64,000 bases of DNA. Source: Syncephalis fuscata. Its lineage: Eukaryota; Zoopagomycota; Zoopagomycetes; Zoopagales; Piptocephalidaceae. The notes under the pieces are model-generated. The model saw only the letters and a program-made list of their open reading frames with translations, searched no databases and was not told the DNA's origin. Of the stretch, positions 1 through 12,495 are shown in pieces (the first letter of the stretch is position 1; the number at the start of each line of letters is the position of its first letter). The position numbers were made by a program, and so were the translations under genes. The stretch lies in NCBI GenBank assembly GCA_025786725.1, contig JAHLTZ010000024.1, positions 186,001 to 250,000 on the forward strand. The letters run 5' to 3'.

Positions 1-284
1 GACGAGGCCGTATTCTCTCAATGGACGACGACAGTGATGATTTAACCAACCAACAAGAATCTACATTTACATCTACAGCAGCATTAAAGCACGATACCAA
101 TACAGCTTTAGCACAGCATCGACGTTTATCGGCCTCGGTTCCATTAGCGGGATTACTTGGCTATGCATCTGCATTAAGGTCGCTTACCGCGGGTACTGGT
201 ACTTTCACTATGGAACTCTATGGCTATGGCTCATTGTCAGCCACTCAACAACAAGCAATTCTAACAGAGATGCGCGGTTATTAG
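1..284 (+). CDS. MEF2: Ribosome-releasing factor 2, mitochondrial (EF-G2), C-terminal end
   Basis: 3' end of a gene that begins before the window; the reading frame (first full codon at base 3) is open from the edge to the TAA at 282-284. The C-terminal part matches the EF-G domain V pattern (VPLAGLLGYASALRSLT, then GTGTFTMEL). The tail with QQ..IL..RG is like the GFM2/MEF2 branch, which recycles mitochondrial ribosomes with RRF, rather than elongating EF-G1. An acidic, Ser/Thr-rich insert (about 30 residues from base 21) sits between an RGRIL motif and the conserved part. Family is confident; the choice of GFM2 over GFM1 rests on remembered C-terminal similarity. Confidence 0.75.
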   Translation, partial: RGRILSMDDDSDDLTNQQESTFTSTAALKHDTNTALAQHRRLSASVPLAGLLGYASALRSLTAGTGTFTMELYGYGSLSATQQQAILTEMRGY

Positions 285-1980
285 ATAGTATACTATTTGT
301 ATAGAAATATATTGCTGCATATTGGCTGGTTTATTCTTTTTGTTTTATAATAGACTTTTAACTTGATGAATATGCTGTGTTTGATTACAAACCCAATACG
401 TCGATTTGTACAGGTCTGGTGATAACTTAATTTGACTCCGATATACTTAAATGACGACAATACCAACAACAACAACACAATAGTGATTTTAATAGTAGCA
501 TGTTAATAATGATAATAGTAATCGCAATAATGATATTAGTCAATTAATAACAATAGTAATAATGTTACCTTTATTAATAGATTAATAGTAATAATATTAA
601 CTTTGTAATCGATATGTTTATTTGATATGCACACACACACACAACACTTTGATTTCCCCACCTGATCAAATACCCGCAGTTTCTTTCTCCAGTTCATATT
701 TGCTCTCATTCTTTTTAACTCTTTATTCTCTCTTCTCTCTTCTCTTCTATCTATTTCTCTCTATTTCTACCGTTATCGTACGTCCTTGGTTTGTCGGGTA
801 GGCACTATTAAATTGATTGCTACTGTGCTTTGTTTGCATTGCTGTTCGTCGCTTAGTCCTGCCCTATCGCATAAATAGTTACTGCTGTTGCTATCTTCTA
901 ACAACAGCGATCAAGTAACTCGATAGCAAAAGCGTATTGGACTGATTTCTTATCCCAGTGACGAACGAGGCCTTTAAGATCTACAATAGCGGTGGTGATT
1001 TCATAGCGTCATTGCTGCATATAGTCTCTTGTTTAATCAATCGATCTATTACTGGCAGTGTATAAAATAACACCCTTGTTTGCCAGGCGTTCTCTTTTTG
1101 TTATATCGTCATAGCTTTTTGACCATATCACCTGCTTAACTTTCCTCTTTCTCACTTCCCACTGACTTCTTACTTACTCCACTTGCTCACCACTCTCTTC
1201 TTTCTCACTTTCTTCCTCGTCACTACTACCATCACTACTTCATCGCCTTAGCCCATCTACTATACTTTCACACAAGCAATAACAGCAGCGCACGTAAAGA
1301 GTGGACACACGCACAAGCGCACGCACAAACACACATAACCAGAGTACAATCGCGTATTTTGCTTCTTTGCGTTTCCTGTGTGTTTATAGCATACATTCAC
1401 GCTTTTTACGCTCAATATTACGTTGCCTCCAGTACAGTAAGTAGTTGGTCAATACACCGCTGCGAGATGAGAAATTCCTATACGCATAGTCATAGTCATT
1501 GTCCTGTATAACATGACTTTTATTTTTTACGCATCATCTCATCATAGATGGCAAGTCTATTTAATAGTAAAATGTTGATGCGCAGCCATAAGGCTAATAA
1601 CAGCATTGCTGTGGGTTTATGTTGTAGTAGATGTTCACTGTAGCCACTCTAGAACAATTTTCTTGTACAAAGAGGCACACGTGGGCTACATAGCGCGAGT
1701 ACTCACACGTGGACAACGATCAAGTACTGTCCTCTCTAGTAGCCCCTTCATCTAATTGCTTGTTGTAACTCTTTTTCTCTTCATACGTTTACTGTACTAT
1801 TCGTCTTTTTCATTCTCACTTAATTTCAATCATTTGCTTACTGATTCCGCTGTATTAATGCAAAATCTCATTCTGTTACTTACATTCTGACTAATATAGC
1901 CTCTTGTTCTTTTGACCATTCGTTATCGCATACTGCCCGTTTTACAGCAAACAGTTTAGAATTGGTCGACAAATTGTGTT
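285..1980. other. Long intergenic region / GSK3 leader
   Basis: 1.7 kb with no supported gene. It has AT-rich simple sequence (about 460-600), a short CA run (632-642), and long pyrimidine-rich CT tracts (about 680-780 and 1130-1270) on the plus strand. Such CT tracts are common just upstream of highly expressed fungal genes, so the right half is probably promoter and 5'UTR of the kinase gene that follows. No TATA box is obvious close to the start codon. Confidence 0.5.
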
Positions 1981-4659
1981 ATGATGGCGAGTAACAGAAA
2001 TCAAGCTACTGCCGCCGCGGCCACCACGGCCACGTCTACTGCTCCGGCTGCCGGCAATGGCACCAGCCGACACGCGGACTCGACTCGAGGTACGGTTAAT
2101 GGCGTTCGATTGTTTGGTAAGTATTGCTTACTGCACTATAATTCTTTTGTTGTTGTTGCTGTTGCTATTGTTGTTGCTATTACAAAATGCATGTTTGTGG
2201 ATAGCATCAATTATACGGCAATATTACGCGACATCAGTGATACAACGTCATCTTGTATATTGACGGCGTGTAAACGACCAACAAAAGGATCTATAGAAGG
2301 AGGGGCAACTTACAGTGAATATTGTGCCAACAACTTTGCTTAAAAGTATTTAGCAATAATGACATAGAATTGCAGTCACTGTTGTTAAGCTTTATTATAG
2401 CTGTACATGCTGTTATTCTGCTAAATGGCTTGCTGTACAACACATGTACTGCTGCTATAACTGCCCCTTTTTGCTTCACTCTGACCTTGCATTCTGCCCA
2501 GCCATAACAGTGTTAAGACGCTAATTTTGCAATGGCATTGATAGCTGCAACTTTGTAAAGAGGTTAGACTGCACTACTAACGCAAAGACGGTAGATAGTT
2601 AACACAGATAAAGACTCTGTTGTTAATAGGTGGGGTGTGGCAGTTATTCGGGTCCCAGTAAAAGGATTGGCAAAGATATTGAATATACTAGTCGTAAAAG
2701 CGACCATACAATATTTAATTGCAAAGCAATATAATATTATATTTGTTTGTTTGTTTGTTTTGCCTTAATCCTACTATCTTTTACTATTCAAATGATACTT
2801 TGTTGTTCACTAGAGCAACCAATCATTATTATTGCAGTCCTTCTCTTCTCCCCCCCCTCAACCAACTGTTATGTTGCGTAAAATAAGAAGCCAATTGGCA
2901 TTGTTACTTCCTTGTCGTACAATTTGCCATATCCGATATAATTCATGTGAACAACTGTCTAGCTCGACAGCAGAATTATCGGTACATCAATATCATCAAA
3001 CAAATGCATTTTGGAGAGTGAAAGCATGGAGGCTATGTTTTGTTGATTGTTCATTGAGTAATATTATTTCTGATTATTGATGCGCCTAATGCCATGTTTA
3101 TTTAATCAAAATATAAATACTTACATTATTAATTATTTATAGATCCACTTCGTGTTGTCACGGTCACTGCCAGCGATGGTTCATCAGGAGAACCTAAAGA
3201 AATTTCTTACACAAACTGTCGCGTTATTGGCAATGGCTCGTTTGGTGTTGTATTCCAGGCCAAATTAGTCGGATCCAACGAGGACGTCGCTATAAAAAAA
3301 GTGTTGCAAGATCGCCGTTTTAAGGTAAATGAATTAAATTATCATTATTATAATTATTATATTAATGATTTATTTAATAATTCAATATTAAATAGAATCG
3401 GGAACTACAAATAATGCGAGATGTCTCCCATACAAATATTGTGGCTCTGCGTGCATTCTTTTATTCACATGGAGATAATGTAAGTTTTGATTACTAAGCA
3501 CGGTGAAATATTCAACTTACACATTTGTTTGTAAACCAATGCCATATAATTATAGCGTGACGAAGTGTTTTTAAATCTTGTTCAAGAATACGTTCCTGAG
3601 ACGGTATATCGTGCCTGTAGAAACTATACGCGTGCCAAGCAATTTATGCCGATGCTACTTGTTAAATTGTATATGTACCAGCTGTTCCGCTCATTGGCCT
3701 ATATTCACACACTTGGTATCTGCCATCGGGATATTAAGCCACAGAATCTTCTACTTAATCCAACTAGCGGTGTGTTAAAGCTATGTGATTTTGGCAGGTA
3801 AGTATTCGATATTGCTGGTATTGTTATTCATCTACAACCGTTACTAACCGTTGTATACCAGTGCCAAGATGTTAGTACCGGGCGAACCTAATGTTGCCTA
3901 CATCTGTTCGCGTTACTATCGAGCACCCGAGTTGATCTTTGGGGCAACCAACTATACGACAAGTATTGGTAAGTTATATTGGCTGTATAGCTGTATAACC
4001 ATTTTATTTAATTAACTAACTTACTAATCACATAATTGATTAATATCTATTAATTAATAGATATTTGGTCAACAGGCTGTGTAATGGCTGAATTAATGCT
4101 TGGTCAACCACTATTCCCTGGTGAATCAGGCATCGACCAATTAGTAGAAATTATTAAAGTGTTGGGCACACCTACACGCGATCAAATTCGTACAATGAAT
4201 CCCAACTATATGGAACATCGCTTCCCGCAAATTAAACCGCATCCATTTACTCGTGTATTCCGTGCTCGCACACCACCTGAGGCTATTGATCTTATCTCGT
4301 TGCTGCTTCAGTATACGCCTGGGTCTAGATTGACCGCTATTGAGTCAATGATCCATCCTTTCTTTGATGAACTACGCGATCCAACTACAACATTACCTGA
4401 TGGCAATCCACTTCCTTCGCTATTTGATTTTACGGAACTTGGTAAGTTATAATGATATAACTATATAGCAATAGTCTTTTGAATACTAATATTTATTTGT
4501 CATTGTTGTTATTGCTATTCAATAGAATTATCAATCCAGCCTGAATTAAATGCCCAACTAGTACCAGAACATGCCAAACCGGCTCTTCTTGCTCGTGGCA
4601 TCAATCTGGATACGTTTGTTCCGTTAGATCGTGCACAGATGCGTATTCGACTGGACTAA
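1981..4659 (+). CDS. GSK3: Glycogen synthase kinase-3 (Ser/Thr kinase)
   Basis: Seven exons: 1981-2116, 3143-3324, 3396-3479, 3556-3797, 3862-3968, 4061-4441, 4526-4659; all phases agree, giving 421 aa with no break. Kinase landmarks in order: NGSFGVV glycine loop, VAIKK lysine, [12 protein letters not shown] catalytic loop, DFGSAK, then the CMGC activation loop with [10 protein letters not shown] containing the activating Tyr of the GSK-3 family, and [21 protein letters not shown]. The Ala-rich first 45 residues are low complexity. Known role of the family: phosphorylation of primed substrates in Wnt/insulin-like, stress and meiotic signalling, in cytosol and nucleus. Odd: intron 1 is about 1,026 nt, far longer than the others (63-92 nt), and may hold regulatory sequence. 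The second in-frame Met (1984) could also be used. Confidence 0.96.
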
Positions 4660-5325
4660 TACCACACACAACACGCCATAGAATGGGCAATAACTTGAAT
4701 TAAGCTATTATTCCCTATCCACCTGTGTTTAGATACACTATACTTCATTTTTTACCTATTGTAGCTGTTATAGGGGACCGATTTGTATTTGCGTTCCTTT
4801 TCTACTAACTGCTACTATTGTTGCTGCTGTTGTTGTCATCGTCATCGTCATCGCCATTATTGTTGTTGTTGTTGTTGTTGTTGTTATTGTTGTCATCGTT
4901 GCTACCATCGTTGCTGCACACGTATTTTCATCATTTTCTTTCTGAGGCATTCCTCAGGGAGCTAACGTTGCCTTTTTTCCTACCGTCTTTGTTCCTATTG
5001 TTGCATCGACATATCTAATCTATATTGGCGCTGTCGAGCCTTTCCTTTTTTGAATTCTCACGTTCATACTGACGTGCATGTGTCCACTCTACTACTATTG
5101 CTACTGTCGATGCTATTTTAAGAGATTAGATCATTTCTAGTTAACACTATTAATCCGCATCAAATATCACGTGAACTGAATCTCCTAACATTGTTTGCTA
5201 AGGATCAAAGTCCCCTTGAACAACTGTCTACCTCACCATTATTACCATTGCTCTTCCATTGTTATTACTATTGTCGTTATTTCAAATACACAACACGTTC
5301 AGAATTACTAGTAAACTTGTTTATC
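4660..5325. other. Intergenic region with TTG/CAT trinucleotide repeat
   Basis: About 4818-4915 is an imperfect trinucleotide array (TTG and CAT/CGT units on the plus strand). It makes spurious open frames of poly-Leu, poly-Cys or poly-Thr in several frames. No gene is supported; the right part is the ETF-QO promoter and leader. Confidence 0.6.
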
Positions 5326-7834
5326 ATGGTGTTACGTGCTATTCAGCGCCAAGTAGCTACGGCGAATACACGATGCAGTTTAAACGCGTCGCTGAGACGC
5401 TTGTCCTTAAGAACATCCACTGCTGTATCGTGTCATCGCCCACTTAGCTCTGTGGCGAGCAATCGCCTTGCATTGTCTCAATCTACACGTGTAAGCGTAC
5501 AGCCACGTGCATTGCATACAACGGCCACCACAAAGGCTACCGAGGAAGAAGTCGATCCTCGTTTGACAGAGGAGCGATTTGTTGACGAGGCTGACGTCGT
5601 CATTGTGGGTGGTGGTCCGGCTGGTCTGGCGGCAGCCATTCGACTTAAACAGCTTGAAAAGGAGGCTGGCAATGATATACGCGTGGTGGTTGTAGAGAAG
5701 GCAGCAGAGATTGGTATGATGAACAAACCTGCTACAAGTATATAAAAACTAAACCGTTTATTCTAGGTGCTCATACATTGTCGGGTGCTATACTGGAGCC
5801 AAGAGCGCTAAATGAACTACTACCCAACTGGAAAGAGCTAGGTGTAAGTATAAGCCAATAAATGTATTAACGCTATTACATTATTAACCTTTATTAATAC
5901 TTGTAATACTTGCAATGATTGTTATTCTAATGGATAGGCACCACTTAACCAACCGGTAAAGGAAGATCATTTTTATTTCTTGACCAAAAACTACTCCATT
6001 CCAATGCCCCACCCACCACAAATGCAAAATAGTGGCAATTATATTGTTAGTTTAAGCAATGTTGTCAAATGGCTGGGCGAACAAGCTGAATCAATGGGTG
6101 TAGAAGTCTATGCTGGCTATGGTGGTAAAGAAGTATGTACAATAAAATGTATGATTTATACAGCTATTAAATTATATATTTAGGTGATTTACGATGAGGC
6201 AGGCAATGTAAAAGGCATTGCTACTAATGATGTTGGTATTAACAAGTATGGAAAGCCTACGGTAAGTATTAATGCTATAATCCATCCATTTTACTAATCA
6301 TGGTTCAAATGAAGGAAAATTTCCAACGTGGTATGGAAATTCACGCAAAAGTGACACTATTTGCCGAAGGATGTCATGGATCATTGACTAAGCAGCTAAT
6401 CAAAAAGTACGACCTTCGCAAGAATGCACAGCATCAAACTTATGGCATTGGTCTAAAAGAGGTTGGTTGGCCATTTAGTGCTAACAGTAGCAGTATAGTT
6501 AGATTGATCAATTTATCACTAGTTATGGGAAGTAGATCCGGCCAAGTTCCGTCCTGGCTATGCAATGCACTCTATGGGCTGGCCACTTGATACTGAAACG
6601 TATGGCGGATCATTTATGTATCATTTCGATAAGAACTTGGTGAGCTTGGGATTAGTTGTTGGCCTAGACTATCAAAATCCTTATTTGAATCCATACCAAG
6701 AGTTCCAGGTAAGTTATTAGTACATGCCATTAAATGATATTCATATTAATAAAATGATAAGCGTATGAAACTACATCCAGCGTTTAAGCCAACTCTTGAA
6801 GGTGGTCGCTGTATTGCTTATGGTGCCCGTGCATTGAATGAAGGTGGATTACAGGTATTTGTAATGCACATACAGCATCTATATTTTATTAATGGTTCTA
6901 TCTTGTTACTAGTCGGTGCCACAACTCTACTTCCCTGGAGGCGCATTGATTGGTTGTACAGCAGGCTTTGTTAATGTACCAAAGGTCAAAGGCACTCATA
7001 CAGCTATGAAAACAGGTAATCAATACTATTTTGTTATTAAATTGTACATATAATAAAATAGCACATACTCACAATCTACTATTTAGGTATGATGGCTGCT
7101 GAGGCTACATTTAAAGCAATTACAAACGAGGCCGCATCAAGTAGCCCAGTTGTATTGTCGGATATGAGGAGGCGTTTAAAAAGTCGTGGGTTTATGATGA
7201 ATTGTACGAAGTAAGAAACATTCGCCCATCGTTCCATGGCCCACTTGGCTTCATTGGCGGTTTCATGTGGAGTGGTATTGATTCGACCATTTTACGTGGA
7301 CGCGTTCCATTTACTTTCCCACATCCAAAACCAGACTATGCAATGCTGACACCAGCCAGGTAAGTCGGCCATTTAACTATACCCGTTGTTGTTAATTATA
7401 ACAATCCATTTAGCCGGGCCAAGAAGATTGAGTACGAGAAGCCAGATGGTGTTATTACATTTAGACTTTTGGACAATCTATTCCTTTCGGGTACCAACCA
7501 TGAAGAGGACCAGCCGTCGCATTTAGTACTAAAGAACAAATCAGTGCCCGTTGAACGTAACCTTAAGGTGTTTGATGGACCAGAAAGTCGGTTCTGCCCA
7601 GGTAATTTCAACTAAAAATAGGTGTGACATTGTGTAACAATGTTTGCTAATTGTTTTTAATTAGCTGGTGTCTATGAATATGTTGATGATCAACAGAAGC
7701 CAGGAGAGAAACGACTACAAGTGAATTCACAAAACTGCCTTCATTGCAAGACATGCGATATTAAAGATCCATCCCAGAATATTGACTGGACAGTGCCAGA
7801 AGGTGGCGGTGGTCCACAATACAGCTACACGTAA
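5326..7834 (+). CDS. ETFDH: Electron transfer flavoprotein-ubiquinone oxidoreductase, mitochondrial
   Basis: Eleven exons: 5326-5713, 5767-5843, 5938-6132, 6184-6261, 6315-6461, 6523-6708, 6762-6854, 6913-7015, 7087-7359, 7414-7601, 7665-7834; about 632 aa. The basic, Ser-rich first 70 residues look like a mitochondrial presequence, so the ATG at 5326 is preferred to an upstream in-frame one. FAD motif [10 protein letters not shown] at about 91-100; signature stretches [12 protein letters not shown]-type [22 protein letters not shown]-terminal 4Fe-4S cluster [17 protein letters not shown] with PEGGGGPQY. It passes electrons from ETF (fatty-acid and amino-acid oxidation) to ubiquinone at the inner membrane. 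Odd: exon 9 has a one-base shift at about 7110-7163; the frame ahead of YEEAFKKSW needs one extra base (probably GG to GGG near 7160). Intron 5 uses a weak donor (GTTGGT). Confidence 0.95.
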
Positions 7835-8510
7835 TATGGCAATAAAGAGATGGTTTAACTGTTAATAAACGCCCATTCACTATGAAATACTATTCAAATA
7901 CTTAAGAATGAACATTGTCAACATGCCACAGTCATTGTTTTGAATGCATAGAAATACTAATATTATAAATAAATTTACAACATTGCTATAATTGATATAC
8001 CTGTTTGGTTTGAGCTCCTTGTTTTGTACAAGGCACACGACATGCATGCCATGAACACGGGACCATTGACCATTGACCCCGATTCAATTGGGCACTCAGC
8101 TTATTTCTATGTTATACCGCCTTAGTATATTTAAGATAAATGGTATCAATATATTGTAATGAAGGCTGTTTTACTTTACGCCTTTTAATGTGTTTAATAG
8201 ATAAATAAATGTTAATTGGTATATTTGAATATCTGCAATTACTATAATACTTGTGCTAATCCTTATTATTAAACCCCTTTGTTCATAAACTGTATGTGCC
8301 CAAAAGGGTAGTCACACATTTATTGGTCTACCAAGGTGAAAGGAATCTTAACCGGTTTTAAATCATCTCCGTTAATGATATGTCTAGCTATATTGGCAAT
8401 ATTTATAAAGCCTTTGGTTAGCTGCTTAAACCACTATTCTTAATTTACATTCACCACTACCTATATTACCATTATACATCGCATACTCAATAAACAACTA
8501 AACCAAAACT
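7835..8510. promoter_or_regulatory. Promoter region of phosphatase copy A (duplicated)
   Basis: From about 8030 this sequence is recognisably similar to 12010-12480 upstream of copy B, so the duplication carried the promoter. A TATA-like TATAAA lies at 8404-8409, about 105 bases before the ATG, and its counterpart in copy B is at 12396-12402. Upstream of about 8030 I see nothing but the ETF-QO 3' flank. Confidence 0.6.
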
Positions 8511-10093
8511 ATGCAGCTTTCTGACTTCACTTTGATAGCAAATCTACTTGCAATTATAAGCTGTACTAGTCTTACCTTCTTGCCCACAGTACTTGGACAG
8601 CAACTGTTCAACTAAAAGCACACGGACAAACAGATACATTCATTGTTGGTTATATTAATCAAAATGGCGCTACATCCGATAAAGTTACACTGTCAGCAAC
8701 CGCTCTTGGTCCAGGTCTTCAGTTGTCGGCGGTTCCCAACTCTCAAGACGGCTCTAATAATGGTGCGCAGGCGTGCCGAATCACCACTAGCCAGGCAGTC
8801 TGGAACAATCTAGCTAAAGTCTGGATTGATACAAATACGAAGGTTATGGACGATGCATGGAAAGTTGCCTTCACTTATGGCTACGATGCTCCGCCGGTTA
8901 TTTTCGAAAATAACATGCGCTTTATTCCTTCACACTTGCTAGCTGCTGGCCAGGTTATTACTGGTGCAATCCGGCCATTGAATGTAGATAATGAGCCATT
9001 GCAAATTGGAGACGATGGTGGAATTCGCTACTCAGGAAACCCATTATTTGCCATCGATTGTGCCGATGCAGCCAGTGCAAACGCTAAGACATGGGATGAT
9101 GCAGATAACGAAAGCTTTAAAAAAGCCTCAGTCCTCAAGAGACGTCGTGTTGTTGCCATTGGTGATTTGCACGGCGATGCTGAAAATGGCATAGCAGTAA
9201 TGCGCATGGCTAAAATAGTTGATGCACAAAATAGATGGATTGGCGGAAACACTGTTTTTGTTCAAACGGTAGGTGATTGACAATCATATTACTTCACACT
9301 AATCATTGTTTATATTAGGGCGATGTAGTTAACCGTGGACCGGATACCATTGAATTGCTTAATTTGCTTGATTCTCTGGCATCACAAGCTATCAAGGCTG
9401 GCGGTCGAGTATGTTGTTTAAAACTTTATGTTTAAACTAGCTAACTTAGTTAATTAGGTCATACAACTTCTTGGCAATCATGAACTTATGGACATTGGTG
9501 GTGAAACTAAGCATGTTAGTGAGGCTGATTTCAAGACATTTGGAACCAAAGAAAATTACAAACATGCGTTCCAAGCCAATGGATCATTGGGTAAACGACT
9601 ATTTAAATTACCAGTTGTGCACCGTGTTGGCGACACTGTTTTTGCCCATGGCGGTATCTCGGTAACCTGGGCCAAGGTTGGATTACGATCAACAAACGAA
9701 CAGGCTACCAAACTAATGCCGACATACTCAGAGGAGGGTGATAAGATGAGTGGCTATGAAACATCAGCCATTGGCCCTACAAGTCCCTCCTGGTTCCGTG
9801 ACTTTGCCAAAAAACCGAAAGCAAATGTCTGCGAAGACATAGCAGCATCGCTTAAAATTCTTGGTGCAAAACGCATGGTAGTTGGCCACACATTCCAGAA
9901 AAGTGGAGAAGTATTGTCGACCTGCGGTAATACATTTATTGTTATCGACGTTGGCATTTCACAGTATGTTAGAGATGTCAAGGGCAATAAGGGGCCATCA
10001 TCTCACAGAGCTTTGGAAATTAGTCCAGATGGAGTTGCCAGTGTTATTTCGCCTACAGGTCATACAGCTTTATTAATAGAAAACACAAATTAA
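8511..10093 (+). CDS. Secreted Shewanella-like metallophosphatase, copy A (frame broken)
   Basis: Exons 8511-9268, 9319-9408, 9458-10093, parallel to copy B at an offset of 3,989 bases. Compared with copy B, exon 1 has one codon fewer after the start and lacks one base at about 8602-8604, which stops the frame after some 35 codons; the rest of the gene is open. Motifs: GDLHGD, then GDVVNRG (copy B has GDVIDRG), GNHE, HGG, GHT. The D-to-N change falls in a metallophosphatase signature and may lower activity. From about 8655 to 9325, intron included, I saw no difference from copy B, which suggests recent gene conversion. The missing base could be real or an assembly deletion like others in this window. 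Confidence 0.8.
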
Positions 10094-10739
10094 TAATAAA
10101 TTAATAGTCTTAACCAACTTATTTTATTTTGCAAACTTTGTACAAGATTATACCTAATTTAATACACATAAAAATATAGCACGTAAATTATATAAACAAC
10201 ATATAAAAGCATTAATTAAAAGTAAGCTAGATGATAATTTAGTATAAACTAAACAGTCAAATACTGTTGATTCTTTGTTTATAATTCCAAATTACATTCA
10301 TAAATAATAAGCCTTCATTAAGTAAACATATAATTAACGAGACATCATATTTGATATTACGCAATACTATGATTATTTAATTATTTAATGTTTTCCACAA
10401 TGCTGCATCTCAAATGGATATTTTTTATTTATACAACTGAACGACTTTATTAAACAAATAAAGAATAACAATTCTATTTTTTATTTCATGTACATTGTAT
10501 GTTTTATAATTCTTACTTTTACCTTATTGAGACATTATAATTAATTACAGATAATTTTATTGATAAGTGACGTCCTATGGCTTTATATCTCTTGCAGCGT
10601 TTACTGTCAGGCGTTATTCTACTTTGATTTGTTGTAATATTCTATTTATTCACTTGAATTGTAGCAATATATATATTATAAATATCAATGATCAAATTGT
10701 TTAATTATATTGTAATTTGGTGGTCAAATGACTATTCTT
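10094..10739. other. 3' flank of copy A, duplicated and AT-rich
   Basis: 10094 to about 10320 is similar to 14100-14310 after copy B, so the duplicated unit runs from about 8030 to 10320. The rest is AT-rich with no supported gene. Confidence 0.55.
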
Positions 10740-11478
10740 AATAACATTCAATATATTGAACATGATGATGAGTGGTGAGTGACATCAATCATCAAATACT
10801 CATCATTGTAGATTTATTATTCAGTACACATATATCCACCATTTACTTATATTATTCCCATTCTGTCACACACTACTTGTATCATTCTACGATACACTAG
10901 ACATATACTAATTATTTATGTGCGGCAATATACTTCACTCATTCCACTCATTACATTATATACGTTGTAACTTTAGCATCATTTTATATGCTTTTTTACT
11001 ATACATTCATTATTTTATATACCATTCTATACTCACTTAGCTTTGCTCTATCCAAGTCTGTTTTTTATTTTTATTCTAGATTTATTATTAACAAATGTCG
11101 ACTAATTCCGCTCATTGATCATGCATATATGCTCAATAACTTTAACATAGCTAATTGCCACTTTGCACCGTATATTCTTTATATTGCGTATCATTTTATT
11201 GTCTATTATATACGCGCTACCTATTGCAGTTATTCTTTTTGCTCTAACGCTATTATTAATAAATTTCAACTCATTCAGCTCAGTCATTTAGCAGACTATA
11301 TGTAATCGAAATTTATAACAATAAAATGTATTTAATATAGCATAAAATACTATAATAATAACAATATACAATTAAAATGATTTATATATACTGGATAATA
11401 AATCTACAATGATGAGTATTTTAAACTTCTATATTACTCACCACTTATAATCATGTTCAATAGATTGGATGTTATTAA
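10740..11478. mobile_element. MITE-like element with ~95-bp terminal inverted repeats
   Basis: The left end (10740-10835) and the right end (about 11385-11478) are imperfect inverted copies, sharing AATAACAT, CTATTGAACATGAT, GTGGTGAGT and AATACTCATCATTGTAG. The interior is AT-rich with only meaningless open frames, so it is non-autonomous. Related copies lie at about 32880-33188, 50070-50645 and 56160-56765. It sits between the two phosphatase copies but shares no sequence with them. No transposase is seen in the window, and the target-site duplication is unclear. Confidence 0.75.
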
Positions 11479-12495
11479 ATATAGTGATTTGATTATTGAA
11501 TCATAATAAACGGTTTATAAATTGTTTATAAAAACAGAATATATGACAACGTAAAATGATGCACAACACACAACGTGATAGCATCGACATAAATTAATAA
11601 AATAGTCAGCTAAACAACCCACTGACACTATTGTCAAATGGACAGTACAGGTGTAGCTGTATTGGATTTAACTAACTGTAACATACTAATGATACAATAC
11701 AAATAGTCAAATGATGTCATACATCTATTGACAATCTTATTGCGAGTACATTTATGCTTTGTTTCAAGCTGTTACATTTTTTATTTTGTTAATTCTAATA
11801 GTGCTTCTATGTATAATAGAAAAAGGTTATTGATTAGCACATAAACAGGTATTCAAAAATAAATAACACTAATGTATCACAGTCGCTGTTTTAAGTATCT
11901 ATAACTGTTGTCGTGGTGATATAGGTACTACCAACAACTATATAGGCAGTTTACAAGAACATCATTATACTTAATATATTTGTACAGTCTTAACCCCTTG
12001 TTTCTGTACTAGTCAATATGATGTGCGTGTCATAGACATGAAACCATTGGCTGTTAATTCTGACCCGGTTGAACACTCGACTTACTTCTACGTTATACCA
12101 CCTCAGTATATTCAAGTCACCTGAAGTCAGGCTATTGTAGTGCAAGATGTTTTACTTTTTCATTAAATCTTTCAGCGTGTAATAAAGAAATACACGTTGG
12201 TTAGTAAATTTAGATATTTGTAACTAGTGTAATATGTCCATAATAGCCCTTATCGTTAGCCCTTTCGTTCGCAAGCCTTACGTGCCTAAAAAGGAGGTCA
12301 CACGTTTATTGCGCTGCTAGGAGAGGAAAGCAACTTTCCCGAACTGGTTTTAAATCATCTCCGCTTAAAACATGCCTAGTCACGTCAACAGTACCTATAA
12401 AACCCATGGCTAACTTCTTAAGCTGCTATCCTCATTTACACTCACCACTACCTGTATTACCTTTTCATAACAACGTACTAAAAAATTAAGTCGAA
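11479..12495. promoter_or_regulatory. Spacer and promoter of phosphatase copy B
   Basis: 11479-12000 is AT-rich with no gene seen. About 12010-12480 resembles 8030-8500 upstream of copy A. TATAAAA at 12396-12402, about 100 bases before the ATG, is a probable TATA box. Confidence 0.6.

Noticed and set aside
4783..5018. Overlapping open frames of poly-Leu, poly-Cys or poly-Thr
   Set aside because: They come from the trinucleotide repeat at 4818-4915 and are open in several frames on both strands; no start context or homology.
8511..8617. Short separate secreted peptide gene in front of phosphatase A
   Set aside because: It is simply the leader of copy A cut off by the missing base; copy B shows the continuous frame.
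10988..11305. 105-aa open frame inside the 10.7-kb element
   Set aside because: AT-rich, aromatic and Ile-rich composition, no homologous open frame in the other copies, interior of a MITE.
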